Below, one piece after another: positions 33,421-41,039 of a stretch of 49,490 nt of DNA. Both the position numbers and the translations under genes were made by a program. Position 1 is the first letter of the stretch. Each line of letters opens with the position of its first letter. Below the pieces are notes generated by a model. The model made no database searches, was not told the DNA's origin, and was given only the letters and a program-made list of their open reading frames with translations. The DNA comes from a bacterium. Its GTDB lineage: Bacteria; Electryoneota; RPQS01. Where the stretch lies: the NCBI GenBank assembly GCA_018812265.1, contig JAHJDG010000092.1:1-49490 (forward strand). Reading direction: 5' to 3'.

Positions 33421-35206
33421 GCACGTGGTGAACGCCCACCGGCAGGAATTTGTTGTCAAACAGCGTGACGACTTCTCGGCCCTGCAGGTCGTACACCTTC
33501 AGCGTCACCCACTCGTTGGCCGGCAGCGTGAAACCGATGGTCGTGGTTGGGTTGAACGGGTTGGGCCGGTTCTGGGCAAGTTCATAGCTGAACACCTCGC
33601 CCGCTCTCGGCTCGTCGAGGGTCGCAGACTCGTCGGCATGTCTTGCTCCTTCGTCGAGCGAACCCGGCTGAAGCTCCCAACCATGAGTTAGTTCCGCATA
33701 GGCGTTGCCGCTAACCAGTATCCCCCCGACAGTGCCGGAGACGGTGCAGACTCCTTCCCAGAAACTGACCGGAAAGATCTGGGTGGGCGTGATGGATATC
33801 GCCTGAGCATTGAACTCAGCTTCCACCGTCAGAGCAATCTGACGGGACGGCTCGGTAATCTGCCACGCCGTGGCGAACCGCCGGCCACTCACCGGATCAT
33901 CCCAGTAACTCATCTGCTGGATGCCGTAATTGGGGAGAATTTCCAGATTGCAGTCGGAATCGTAGAGGTTCAGGCCTTCACCGAAGCCTCCTTGTCGCAC
34001 GCCGTTCACCCACACATCGGCGACCATGATATCCGTCCAGTCGTCCAATTGAATGGAGAACCACTCCCATTGGACGTTTCCGTGACCGATTCCCAGAAAG
34101 TCGCCCCACTGATGATCAATCCATGCCCACCCCGTTACCGGCTCGGTGTATCCATGAACTGCGATGGTCCCTTCGACTTGAACGCGGGTATGAGAATAGT
34201 AGCCGGACCAGCCGTTTCCGATCTCGATGAATCCGTCTCCGCTGACGATCAGGGGCGGCTTTCGGGAAGACATGTCCACATTGAGTCGAATCGGCAGGCG
34301 GTCTTCACGGGCGACATCACAGACCTGAAGATGGTACTCAAACGGAATCAGATCACCATTCAGGGACTTGTTGAAGAAACGGTCAAACCAGCAAGCCTCC
34401 GCCCGCCGCACCGCCTCTTCCCGCTGGACTTCACGGAGGTCATGTTCCCCACGCCAGACGACTGGCCCGCCGCTTGATCCGGTTCGTCCGTCTTGTTCGA
34501 CGTCGCCAAGGAGATCTCCTTCCAAGAGGTCGGAATCGTCTCTACGGATCAACGAGTCAATTCCAACGTCTGTCGTCGGCAAGTGGTAGTACGACAAGTC
34601 GAGGCATGACGTGGCTGAGACCAAAGTGCCCACACGCGATCGGCTGTAGATCTGCATCTGATCGAGGTCGGCGATGGCAAAAATGCGCAGCCCCGGTTTG
34701 AAGAACGCCACCATCGCACCGTACTCCTCGCCGCTCTGGGTGCCGGTCAAGTGGAAGTTCACGTACCACCACTCGTTGGGATTGCTCCCGAAAGGATCAT
34801 GTCGTCCTTCCACCGAAGGGAAGGTGAAACTGGCTCCGGGTGGATCATAGGGATAGTCCTTCCAGGCGGTGCCGCAGCCGGTGGGCGTCAGTACGACGGT
34901 GGGAATCTCGGTCGGCAAGAGACCCTGTACGTAGTGGCAGACGACGCTGTCGGCCCAGAAGCCGTCCCTGGAGAAGGTGAACGTCCACCAAGCGGACAGA
35001 AGCCAATCGAACTCATAGTAGCCGGCTGAGTTCGTGTAAACCGTATGCTCAGGACTGGGCAGATAACAGCGCTTGGCGGTGACCTGGATTCCCGAGTGAT
35101 CCGTTTCGCCGCTAAGTTGCGCATGGCCATATACCATGGCACAATAGGCGGGACCGGTCAGCAATAGGAGTCCCGCGATGATCAAGGACAGAATCACACG
35201 ATACAT
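33326..35206 (-). CDS. Secreted CrtC/AttH lipocalin-like protein with T9SS sorting domain
   Basis: 626 residues from ATG 35206, with GGGAGG close upstream and a signal peptide (MYRVILSLIIAGLLLLTGPAYC). An N-terminal carboxypeptidase regulatory-like unit (GHAQLSGETDHSGIQVTA, TVYTNSAGYYEFDWLLSA) is followed by a double-barrel domain of the CrtC/AttH family: EWWYVNFHLTG, GDGFIEIGNGWSGYYSHTR and the hallmark GWAWIDHQWGDF. Known CrtC enzymes are carotenoid 1,2-hydratases, and AttH-type relatives are of unknown function. Here the domain is exported, so a lipid-like ligand is an inference only. A sorting domain closes the protein (AQNRPNPFNPTTTIGF, DLQGREVVTLF, PSGVYFYTL). It is followed by a strong hairpin. 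Confidence 0.85.
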   Translation of the reverse strand: MYRVILSLIIAGLLLLTGPAYCAMVYGHAQLSGETDHSGIQVTAKRCYLPSPEHTVYTNSAGYYEFDWLLSAWWTFTFSRDGFWADSVVCHYVQGLLPTEIPTVVLTPTGCGTAWKDYPYDPPGASFTFPSVEGRHDPFGSNPNEWWYVNFHLTGTQSGEEYGAMVAFFKPGLRIFAIADLDQMQIYSRSRVGTLVSATSCLDLSYYHLPTTDVGIDSLIRRDDSDLLEGDLLGDVEQDGRTGSSGGPVVWRGEHDLREVQREEAVRRAEACWFDRFFNKSLNGDLIPFEYHLQVCDVAREDRLPIRLNVDMSSRKPPLIVSGDGFIEIGNGWSGYYSHTRVQVEGTIAVHGYTEPVTGWAWIDHQWGDFLGIGHGNVQWEWFSIQLDDWTDIMVADVWVNGVRQGGFGEGLNLYDSDCNLEILPNYGIQQMSYWDDPVSGRRFATAWQITEPSRQIALTVEAEFNAQAISITPTQIFPVSFWEGVCTVSGTVGGILVSGNAYAELTHGWELQPGSLDEGARHADESATLDEPRAGEVFSYELAQNRPNPFNPTTTIGFTLPANEWVTLKVYDLQGREVVTLFDNKFLPVGVHHVLLNGTDLPSGVYFYTLVTPNFTASQKMLLVK

Positions 35207-35864
35207 GATGACCTCCCTTTCTTCGTTTGTCGCGACCGCGGCTGCCAAGCCGCTACTGCGGCCGCCATGTGAGAAACAGAGTTTACGGAACGGACTCGCT
35301 CCAACAACGCGGCGGGGTCTTGGGGGTGACGAGGCTCCCGGATATCTCGAACGTACAGATCCAGATGCCCTATCTTGAAGAGCGGTTGCTGTCGAGCACT
35401 ACATCTTGTGATTGTCGCTGCGGAGCGTCTGACTCGCTCGAGGCTTGCATCGCGCCGAGGCGCACATGGCAGACGCGCCTGCCCCCTCTCTGCATAATAG
35501 TCGCAACAGACAGAAATTCCTTACATGCCCTATGCGGGGCGACCGTACCGAAACACTTGCCCTTTCCGGGGCATAGCGAACAACCGGTGCCGTTACGCGC
35601 GACGAAAACAGCGAGACGCGCGAACCAATATTCAGACCTGCTCGTCGCCAACGTTCCTCTGAGCGATTCGACACGTCCCATGAATGTACCTGCTTGTCCT
35701 GAATTCACTCACCCACGGTTCTGCGGCATTTCCCCTTGATTTCCGTGAAATGTCATGTTATATTAGTATAGATGCAGTATTGCATTCGTCTTTAGAATCC
35801 GACATGAGGGTGCGCGTGCTGTCCGGGAAGCCCAACAAACGGATTCCAGAAGAGGACATCAGAC
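35207..35864. other. Intergenic stretch of about 660 bases between divergent genes
   Basis: It holds the upstream regions of the CrtC-like gene (left) and the TPR-CHAT operon (right, promoter at 35736-35764). Several overlapping open frames exist on both strands between 35227 and 35739, but none has a ribosome site or recognisable sequence. It could hide an RNA or a dead gene, but I see no positive evidence for either. Confidence 0.5.
35736..35764 (+). promoter_or_regulatory. Predicted promoter of the TPR-CHAT/sigma operon
   Basis: TTGATT (35736-35741), 17-base spacer, TATATT (35759-35764), in a locally AT-rich stretch about 100 bases before the ATG at 35865. It has the same hexamers as the promoter at 17662-17690. 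Confidence 0.65.
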
Positions 35865-37571
35865 ATGAGAAGCACATCTTGGCTTTCTTCGTGGTCTCGA
35901 AGAGAGCGGAACACTTTCCTGCTGTTCTGTATCCTTTGTTTATGTGCCGGTTCCTGTTCGCTGTTGGACTCCACCACCGATCCCCCGTGGCAATGGTACG
36001 TTGAGGAGGCCTGTGTTCTTGGGAGTCAGGGACAGGGCCGCGAAGGTCTGGTGCAGGCCGCCCTCGCACTGGACATTCTTGAGCGGGACTCTACACTGAT
36101 GGATTCACTGGCCGTGCCTGAGCTACTCAGGCTCGATTCGTCTCTGGCCTGCTGGGAAGAGCGCTGGCCGTCGCTGGAAAGCGGTGAACTGCGCGTCAGA
36201 ATTCGGGAAATGGTGTTCGCCATTCAGTTCACCTGCCGGGGTTCCGATCATCCCGAGACGGTGAGAGCCAGACTGCGGCTCGGAATGGTCTGTGTGGAAC
36301 AAGGCTTGACGGAGCGTGCCGAGTCTCTGCTGAGAGACGTCAACCGAATCCTGCGCGAGGCTGCGGGTCTTAGTAAGAATCGGCTGATTCCGGCGGCTGA
36401 TCTTAGCTATGGCGCGGATTTGGCCATCAAACTTGCCCGCCACTATGTCAAGCGGAGCGAGCCTGACCGCGCCGAGTTGATCTTGGACGAAACCGCACAA
36501 GTGCTGGGAGAATACGCTGGTACGGGCAATGAGGGCGACATCGGCCGGCTTCTTCTCGAAAAATCCCAAACGCGGCTAACTCGAGGAGATCCTCCGGGAG
36601 CGGTGACAATTGCCGAGGTAGCTCAGCAGGTGTTGGGTGAAAACCTCGGTCCGCAGTCTCCCGATTATCTGGATTGTCTCGACCTGCTCGTAGCTCTACA
36701 CGACAGATTGGGCGAGTACGACAGGGCTGAAAGGTATCGTTTGGAGCGGGACCGGATTCTGCTAACCCGTGAAGAGCGGACGTCGGAAGATCGGATGCAG
36801 GCAATTCTGGCCTCCGTCAAGGCGCTATGGGGCGAAAATCGAAATGCCGAGGCGGAGGCGGCGTGTCGCAACGCGCTGAAGACCGCAGAGTCAATATTCG
36901 GACCGGATCATTTGGAAGTTGCCGCCTGCTGGACTCTCTTGGGCGACATCCTTCGCGCCGACGGTCGGTTCCCGCAAGCCGACAGTAGCTATCGTCGGGC
37001 CGTCGAAATTCACCGAAAATTGCATGGCGAACCGGACCTTCCGCCGTGGCGCAATCTGTATGGATTGGCTCGCACGGCTTGGGCCGTTGGACGGGAAGCT
37101 GAATCCGGCGGGCGCTTCTACGACATCTGGACGAAAAACCTGCTGATCCTGTACGATGTTCTCGGCAGCCGGGAGGAACAAGAAGCTCTGGGATACTCGT
37201 GGGCGGTCAAGGATGATGCCGCGCTGACGCTGTCCGTTCTCACCGACTTGAAAGAGCATGGATACGATCAGGAGCGGATGATCTCGCAGGTGGCGCTGTC
37301 CACGAAGGGTTTGGTTCATGATGCCATGCTTCTCCGCCAGAGAGAAGGGAGGCGTTGGGGTGCGGTGGACGAATGCGATTGGCGGCGGGAAAGGGTGTCG
37401 CCCGGCCAGATCATCGAGCGCGTGCAAGCGGCGCTGCCCCCCAACACGGCGCTTGTCACCTATCTGAAGTACTCTCACTCCCAGTGCGATGGAGCGTGTG
37501 AATCCCGCTACCTGGCCGTTGTAGTGGATGCCGAAGGGGGCGCACGGCCCGTGAGATTGATGCACTGGTGA
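35865..37571 (+). CDS. TPR-CHAT protein, N-terminal part (TPR region)
   Basis: 568 residues. ATG 35865 has GAAGAGG about 10 bases upstream. The N-terminus has a basic stretch, then LLFCILCLCAGSC, which looks like an export signal or an imperfect lipobox, so the protein may be anchored outside the inner membrane. Residues 100-440 are helical repeats of the TPR type: LGMVCVEQGLTERAESLLRDV, LARHYVKRSEPDRAELILDE, LVALHDRLGEYDRAERY, CWTLLGDILRADGRFPQAD. The end (ALPPNTALVTYLKYSH, ESRYLAVVVDAEGG) is the opening strand of a CHAT peptidase domain, which stops abruptly at TGA 37569-37571. The rest of that domain follows in the next frame. I read the two genes as one protein of about 940 residues split by a frameshift at the G-run 37536-37540. 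A deliberate two-gene arrangement remains possible because of the GTGA overlap. Confidence 0.82.
   Translation: MRSTSWLSSWSRRERNTFLLFCILCLCAGSCSLLDSTTDPPWQWYVEEACVLGSQGQGREGLVQAALALDILERDSTLMDSLAVPELLRLDSSLACWEERWPSLESGELRVRIREMVFAIQFTCRGSDHPETVRARLRLGMVCVEQGLTERAESLLRDVNRILREAAGLSKNRLIPAADLSYGADLAIKLARHYVKRSEPDRAELILDETAQVLGEYAGTGNEGDIGRLLLEKSQTRLTRGDPPGAVTIAEVAQQVLGENLGPQSPDYLDCLDLLVALHDRLGEYDRAERYRLERDRILLTREERTSEDRMQAILASVKALWGENRNAEAEAACRNALKTAESIFGPDHLEVAACWTLLGDILRADGRFPQADSSYRRAVEIHRKLHGEPDLPPWRNLYGLARTAWAVGREAESGGRFYDIWTKNLLILYDVLGSREEQEALGYSWAVKDDAALTLSVLTDLKEHGYDQERMISQVALSTKGLVHDAMLLRQREGRRWGAVDECDWRRERVSPGQIIERVQAALPPNTALVTYLKYSHSQCDGACESRYLAVVVDAEGGARPVRLMHW
37536..37540 (+). 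other. Probable frameshift position in the TPR-CHAT gene
   Basis: GAA GGG GGC is read in the first frame. If one G of the run is read twice, or one is missing from the sequence, translation continues as ...EGGRTAREIDALVRKLGS... straight into the second gene without meeting its stop. The restored text has the IDALV helix expected in CHAT domains. Confidence 0.6.
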
Positions 37572-38692
37572 GGAAGCTCGGGTCGTTTGCGACGAATCCC
37601 GAGTTCTTGTCCGCCAAGGAATACGAGGATGCCTTGTCTCAGCTCCATCTACGCATCTTTCGGCCGCTTCAGCCGATGCTGGAGGAGCGAGAGTGCATTC
37701 TCATCGCTCCGGACGGTGATCTGCTCCTCGTTTCTTTCGCGGCACTTGTCTATTCGGGCGACCGCACCTTCTACGAGCATCACGTGTTCGAGCATATCTT
37801 CGCGGCCGGAGATCTCCTGGGAAGCGACGGCGCGTTTCCACCGGGATCGGGCCTGCTTACGCTGGGAGGTCCGGATTTCTCCTCCGGGACTGCGTCGCCT
37901 GCGGCATTCGCCGATGGGACGTATCGCGAATCTCGCCGGGCTGCTGCAACCGCTGAGAATGAAACCGCGCCTTCTCTCGACAAGTGTCCATGCCGGAAAA
38001 TCAAGACGCTCGAAGGAAGCCGGCGCGAGTCCGAAGCCGTGGCGGCCTTGTGGCCGGGTGAATCACAGGAATCCTCGATTGTGCTCGTCGGCAGCCAGGC
38101 CACGGAGGAGTCGTTCCGACGGAACGCTCCCGGGAAACGCATCCTGCACTTGGCAACGGATGGGTTCGTGATGGGCAACGTAGATGCAGCGAGCGGAACC
38201 GCGATTCCCGCCGTGGGGGAACCGGAGCTGCTGGCGCAAACGAGAGAGCCAATCCCCGCGAGTGGTCTCTGTCTGGCGGGATCAGCCGCCAACCGGACGG
38301 AACCGATGAGTGAGGGAAACGACGGAATTCTGACGGCGGAAGAAGTGGCGAACCTGAATCTGGAGGGCTGTGAACTCGTGGTGCTGTCAGCCTGCATGAC
38401 GGGATCGGGGCAGGCGGTCAGTGGGGAAGGCATGTACGGTCTGGCGCGGGCGTTTCGGCTGGCCGGTGCGAGGAATGTCATCTGCGCGCCCTGGCCGGTG
38501 GACGACGCGGCCACCGCCGAGTATATGAAGCATCTTCTCCAAGTTTTCTTCCGCCGGGGAACTCACAATGTCGGCCTCACGATGCGAGAAGCGGCTGAAA
38601 CGTTCTCGACGGATGCACAAGTGCGCGACCTATCCTATCGTCCTGTGCACTGGGGCGCGTTCATCGCCTACGGTGACGGCCATCCCCGGTAG
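37568..38692 (+). CDS. TPR-CHAT protein, C-terminal part (CHAT caspase-like domain)
   Basis: 374 codons from a GTG overlapping the previous stop by 4 bases; it may not be a separate start (see the frameshift entry). The CHAT fold is complete otherwise: FRPLQPMLEERECILIAPDG, LLLVSFAALVY, ILTAEEVANLNLEGCELVVL, LARAFRLAGARNVICAPWPV and YRPVHWGAFIAYGD. The catalytic cysteine is present in LSACMTG (C276 of this part). The usual catalytic histidine in the ATHG motif is aspartate here (ILHLATDGF, D198), while the preceding LH is kept. CHAT proteins are caspase-like proteases often tied to TPR sensors and signalling. This one may be inactive or use another base. The sigma gene follows after 19 bases. 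Confidence 0.82.
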   Translation: MRKLGSFATNPEFLSAKEYEDALSQLHLRIFRPLQPMLEERECILIAPDGDLLLVSFAALVYSGDRTFYEHHVFEHIFAAGDLLGSDGAFPPGSGLLTLGGPDFSSGTASPAAFADGTYRESRRAAATAENETAPSLDKCPCRKIKTLEGSRRESEAVAALWPGESQESSIVLVGSQATEESFRRNAPGKRILHLATDGFVMGNVDAASGTAIPAVGEPELLAQTREPIPASGLCLAGSAANRTEPMSEGNDGILTAEEVANLNLEGCELVVLSACMTGSGQAVSGEGMYGLARAFRLAGARNVICAPWPVDDAATAEYMKHLLQVFFRRGTHNVGLTMREAAETFSTDAQVRDLSYRPVHWGAFIAYGDGHPR

Positions 38693-38711
38693 GGATCGCG
38701 CGCGCAAGCAT

Positions 38712-39335
38712 ATGTCCGAGCCACAAAGCGAAGAAAACAAAGACCTTAACCGCCTATGGCACAGTGCGTGTCAGGGCAACAAACCGGCTCTCGACGAGCT
38801 GGTTTCGTTGTTTCGTGAAAGATTTTCGGTAATCCTGCGACTAAGAGAGCGTGACCTGCCGGATTGCGGCATGGAAGACGTCCTCCAGGACACGTTGCTG
38901 GAGATCGTGGAGGCAGCTAATCGAGGACGAGAAGATATTCTCGATATCTTTCGCTATGCCCGCGGGATCCTGAATCACAAAATCGAGGACTATTACCGAA
39001 ATCGCGCTCGTGACAGAAACCGGTTCGCTTCCGATACCGAGAAGGCTCTGGAAGGGGCGGCGCACCTGAATGTCGAAGATGAGTTCGCCAGCCGGATGGA
39101 CACGAAACAAATAGTCGAGGCAATTGAACGATTGATTCGAGGCGGAGAGCTGTCGAAGTTCTGCGCGGAAAGGCTTCTGGCGCTAATCGAGTGCGGAGAT
39201 GAAAAAGAGGTTAAGCGACGAATTCTGGCGCGATGGCCAAAACTGAGTTCCGGCGCATACGACACCCGGAAGAATCGCTGCAAGGAGGAAATGAGGCCGT
39301 GGCTCATGAATCTGGGGGGCAAACGCACTGAGTAA
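38712..39335 (+). CDS. ECF-type RNA polymerase sigma factor (CHAT module)
   Basis: 207 residues from ATG 38712, 19 bases after the CHAT stop; a longer reading from 38568 would overlap the CHAT gene and lacks family likeness. Region 2 is recognisable (LWHSACQGNKPALDELVSLF, CGMEDVLQDTLLEIVEAA, IFRYARGILNHKIEDYYRNR), with an RNR motif before the linker. Region 4 is divergent (KQIVEAIERLIRGGELSKF, RLLALIECGDEKEVKRRILA, SGAYDTRKNRCKEEMRPWL). It should be held by the zinc-finger protein encoded next, whose likely start overlaps its stop by 8 bases. It belongs to the same broad class as the sigma factor at 16995-17612 but is only distantly similar in sequence. Confidence 0.85.
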   Translation: MSEPQSEENKDLNRLWHSACQGNKPALDELVSLFRERFSVILRLRERDLPDCGMEDVLQDTLLEIVEAANRGREDILDIFRYARGILNHKIEDYYRNRARDRNRFASDTEKALEGAAHLNVEDEFASRMDTKQIVEAIERLIRGGELSKFCAERLLALIECGDEKEVKRRILARWPKLSSGAYDTRKNRCKEEMRPWLMNLGGKRTE

Positions 39336-40140
39336 ATGCATCAACAAGGAAATCGGCGACTTGTTCGTTGACTATGTCCTCGACGGCCTCGACGAGCGGG
39401 ACAGTGAACGATTCGAACGGCATCTCTTCGATTGCAAGCGCTGCTTCGCCGACTTGAAAGAGATCGCGCCCACGGCGGCCTTCCTGAAGGCGCACCGCCC
39501 AGAGATCATCGAGGAGCTCAAGGCGCGCGGGATTGATCTCGAGGAACTCGCGAGAACGCAACACCGGCATCGCGGATCGTGGTTCGCCCACTGTCTCGAT
39601 ACTTGTCGAAGAGCACTGCGCCGGCTGCCGCGGCTGCAATTCGCACTCCCCGCTGCGGCGGCAGCCGTGGTGGCGCTATTGGTCGTTTTCTCCTTGCGAC
39701 CCGACCCAGACTGGGAATTCCCGAGATTGGAGTCCAGGAAAGTCCAGCTCCGCGCCCACGGCCTGTCGGCGGCGCGAGACGAGTTTGAACGGGGACGCGA
39801 CGAATACGACCGGAACGAATACCGGAGCGCGCTGCCGCATTTTGAGAGCGCGACCGCGCTGGCTCCCGAGCAGGGAGCGTACTGGCTTTACCTCGGGACA
39901 ACCTACGGCCACCTCAAAGAACTCAAGAAGTGCATCGCCGCGCTTTCGCGCGCCGACAGCTTGGCCAGTGAATCGTATCGTGAAGAGGTTCGCTACCGAC
40001 TGGCTCTGGCATTCGTGCGGAACGATCAAGCGAACCGGGCGAAACCCCTGCTTGACTGGGTCGTGTTGCAGGGAGGGCCGTTCGCAGCCCGGGCGGACGC
40101 TCTGCTTAAAAAAACCGATTCCCGTCATCGCCCGAGATGA
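39328..40140 (+). CDS. Membrane anti-sigma factor with HC2 zinc finger and exported TPR region (CHAT module)
   Basis: 270 residues if started at CTG 39328. No ATG or GTG lies between the in-frame stop at 39307 and the conserved Cys codon 39337; the first regular alternative, TTG 39361, would lose that Cys. CTG is preceded by a G-rich TGGGGGG stretch. The zinc finger is C4, H32-x3-C36-x2-C39 (RHLFDCKRC). One membrane helix lies around 104-123 (LPAAAAAVVALLVVFSL). The C-terminal part has TPR units (GRDEYDRNEYRSALPHFESA, YLGTTYGHLKELKKCIAALS, LALAFVRNDQANRAKPLLDW). Domain order is the same as in the protein at 15646-16998. It should bind the sigma factor in the cytoplasm, with the TPR part in the periplasm, where it could meet the TPR-CHAT protein. 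Confidence 0.78.
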   Translation: MSKCINKEIGDLFVDYVLDGLDERDSERFERHLFDCKRCFADLKEIAPTAAFLKAHRPEIIEELKARGIDLEELARTQHRHRGSWFAHCLDTCRRALRRLPRLQFALPAAAAAVVALLVVFSLRPDPDWEFPRLESRKVQLRAHGLSAARDEFERGRDEYDRNEYRSALPHFESATALAPEQGAYWLYLGTTYGHLKELKKCIAALSRADSLASESYREEVRYRLALAFVRNDQANRAKPLLDWVVLQGGPFAARADALLKKTDSRHRPR

Positions 40141-40219
40141 CTTCGTCGCGTCCTTGATCCGGTCATCCTCCGCTGGACAAGTCGTGTCGGCCGACGACAC
40201 ATGCATCGAGGAACCGTCC

Positions 40220-40979
40220 ATGGCACAGCATCCCACAATTCGATGGCCGCACGGATCCGTTCTGGCGGCCGTTTTCTTCGTCATCGTGTTTGGTTTGCCG
40301 AAATTCGCGGCTCCGACTCAGAGAAGCACAGTTTTCAACGCGCTCGATGAACCTCTGGGCGACTGTACGATGACTCAGAGTTTCAACCATCCTCCGGGTT
40401 CAGGGCCGTTGTTTATTTCACGCCACTACAGGATTCTGCAGTAGGACTCAGCTATCGTCTGGACAGGATTCGAGCGAGATTCTCCGCAACGCAGACGGAA
40501 GATCGCGCGATGCGCTGGCATGTCTATCGGGAGCGCGCCGAGAGTCCGGGGAAACAGGCTCGGAGTCGCACAAAGAAATCCTTCTTCCCGCAGTTTCGGA
40601 TCCGCCTTAGTGCGATGAGGATCTCTGGATGTGGCTTGAAGTCACGAAGAGCGCCGAGCTGTGGCCAGACGTCCATTACTTCAACGTGTATCGCAACCGG
40701 ATGCCGTCAACTCCGGATCAGACCTGGGTCTCGGATATCACCGACATCCGATTGGGCGGTGGCCCTCGATGCCTTCGCGGCACGGATCGGCTGGGCGTTG
40801 TTCCACCATGGCTGCGCTGCATCCATCTCTGTGACTGGGGCGTTCAATACGTCTGTTGCGACGACCCGGATCTCCTATGGCAGCTCGGCAGGGAATCGGC
40901 ATCACAGTTGACCGAGCCGGAGGTAGCGCTCACGATCCTTTCTTGTGATGAGTGTCCGGCCGCGGGCAGCCAATGCTGA
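40220..40979 (+). pseudogene. Decayed gene for a secreted protein of unknown family
   Basis: A coherent protein can be followed only by changing frame. It starts at ATG 40220 (MAQHPTIRWPHGSVLAAVFF, signal-like) to about 40395, then shifts to AVVYFTPLQDSAVGLSYRLD and WHVYRERAESPG (to about 40560). Next comes ESHKEILLPAVSDPP, a TAG at 40608-40610, and LWMWLEVTKSAELWPDVHYF (to about 40760). The frame of DAFAARIGWALFHHG follows, and last YVCCDDPDLLWQLGRE and VALTILSCDECPAAG. That is at least two, probably four, shifts plus one stop in about 250 codons. It follows the anti-sigma gene by 80 bases and was probably the last gene or target of that module. I do not recognise the family. Poor sequence quality could mimic this, but the nearby genes are mostly intact. 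Confidence 0.65.
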
Positions 40980-41039
40980 TGGAATGGCTGGCGTCTCGAA
41001 AAAGCTCTATCAAGCCAAACCGGAAAAACGGAGGAGACC

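Noticed and set aside
35227-35739. Possible gene in the gap before the TPR-CHAT operon
   Set aside because: Several frames overlap on both strands, none with a ribosome site, signal peptide or recognisable motif.
37568-38692. CHAT part as a genuinely independent gene
   Set aside because: Kept as a feature, but not preferred: the first strand of the CHAT fold sits in the preceding gene and a single-base change fuses the two into a normal-length TPR-CHAT protein.
40608-40610. TAG read as pyrrolysine
   Set aside because: The surrounding gene also needs frameshifts and shows no family known to use pyrrolysine; a decayed gene explains it better.
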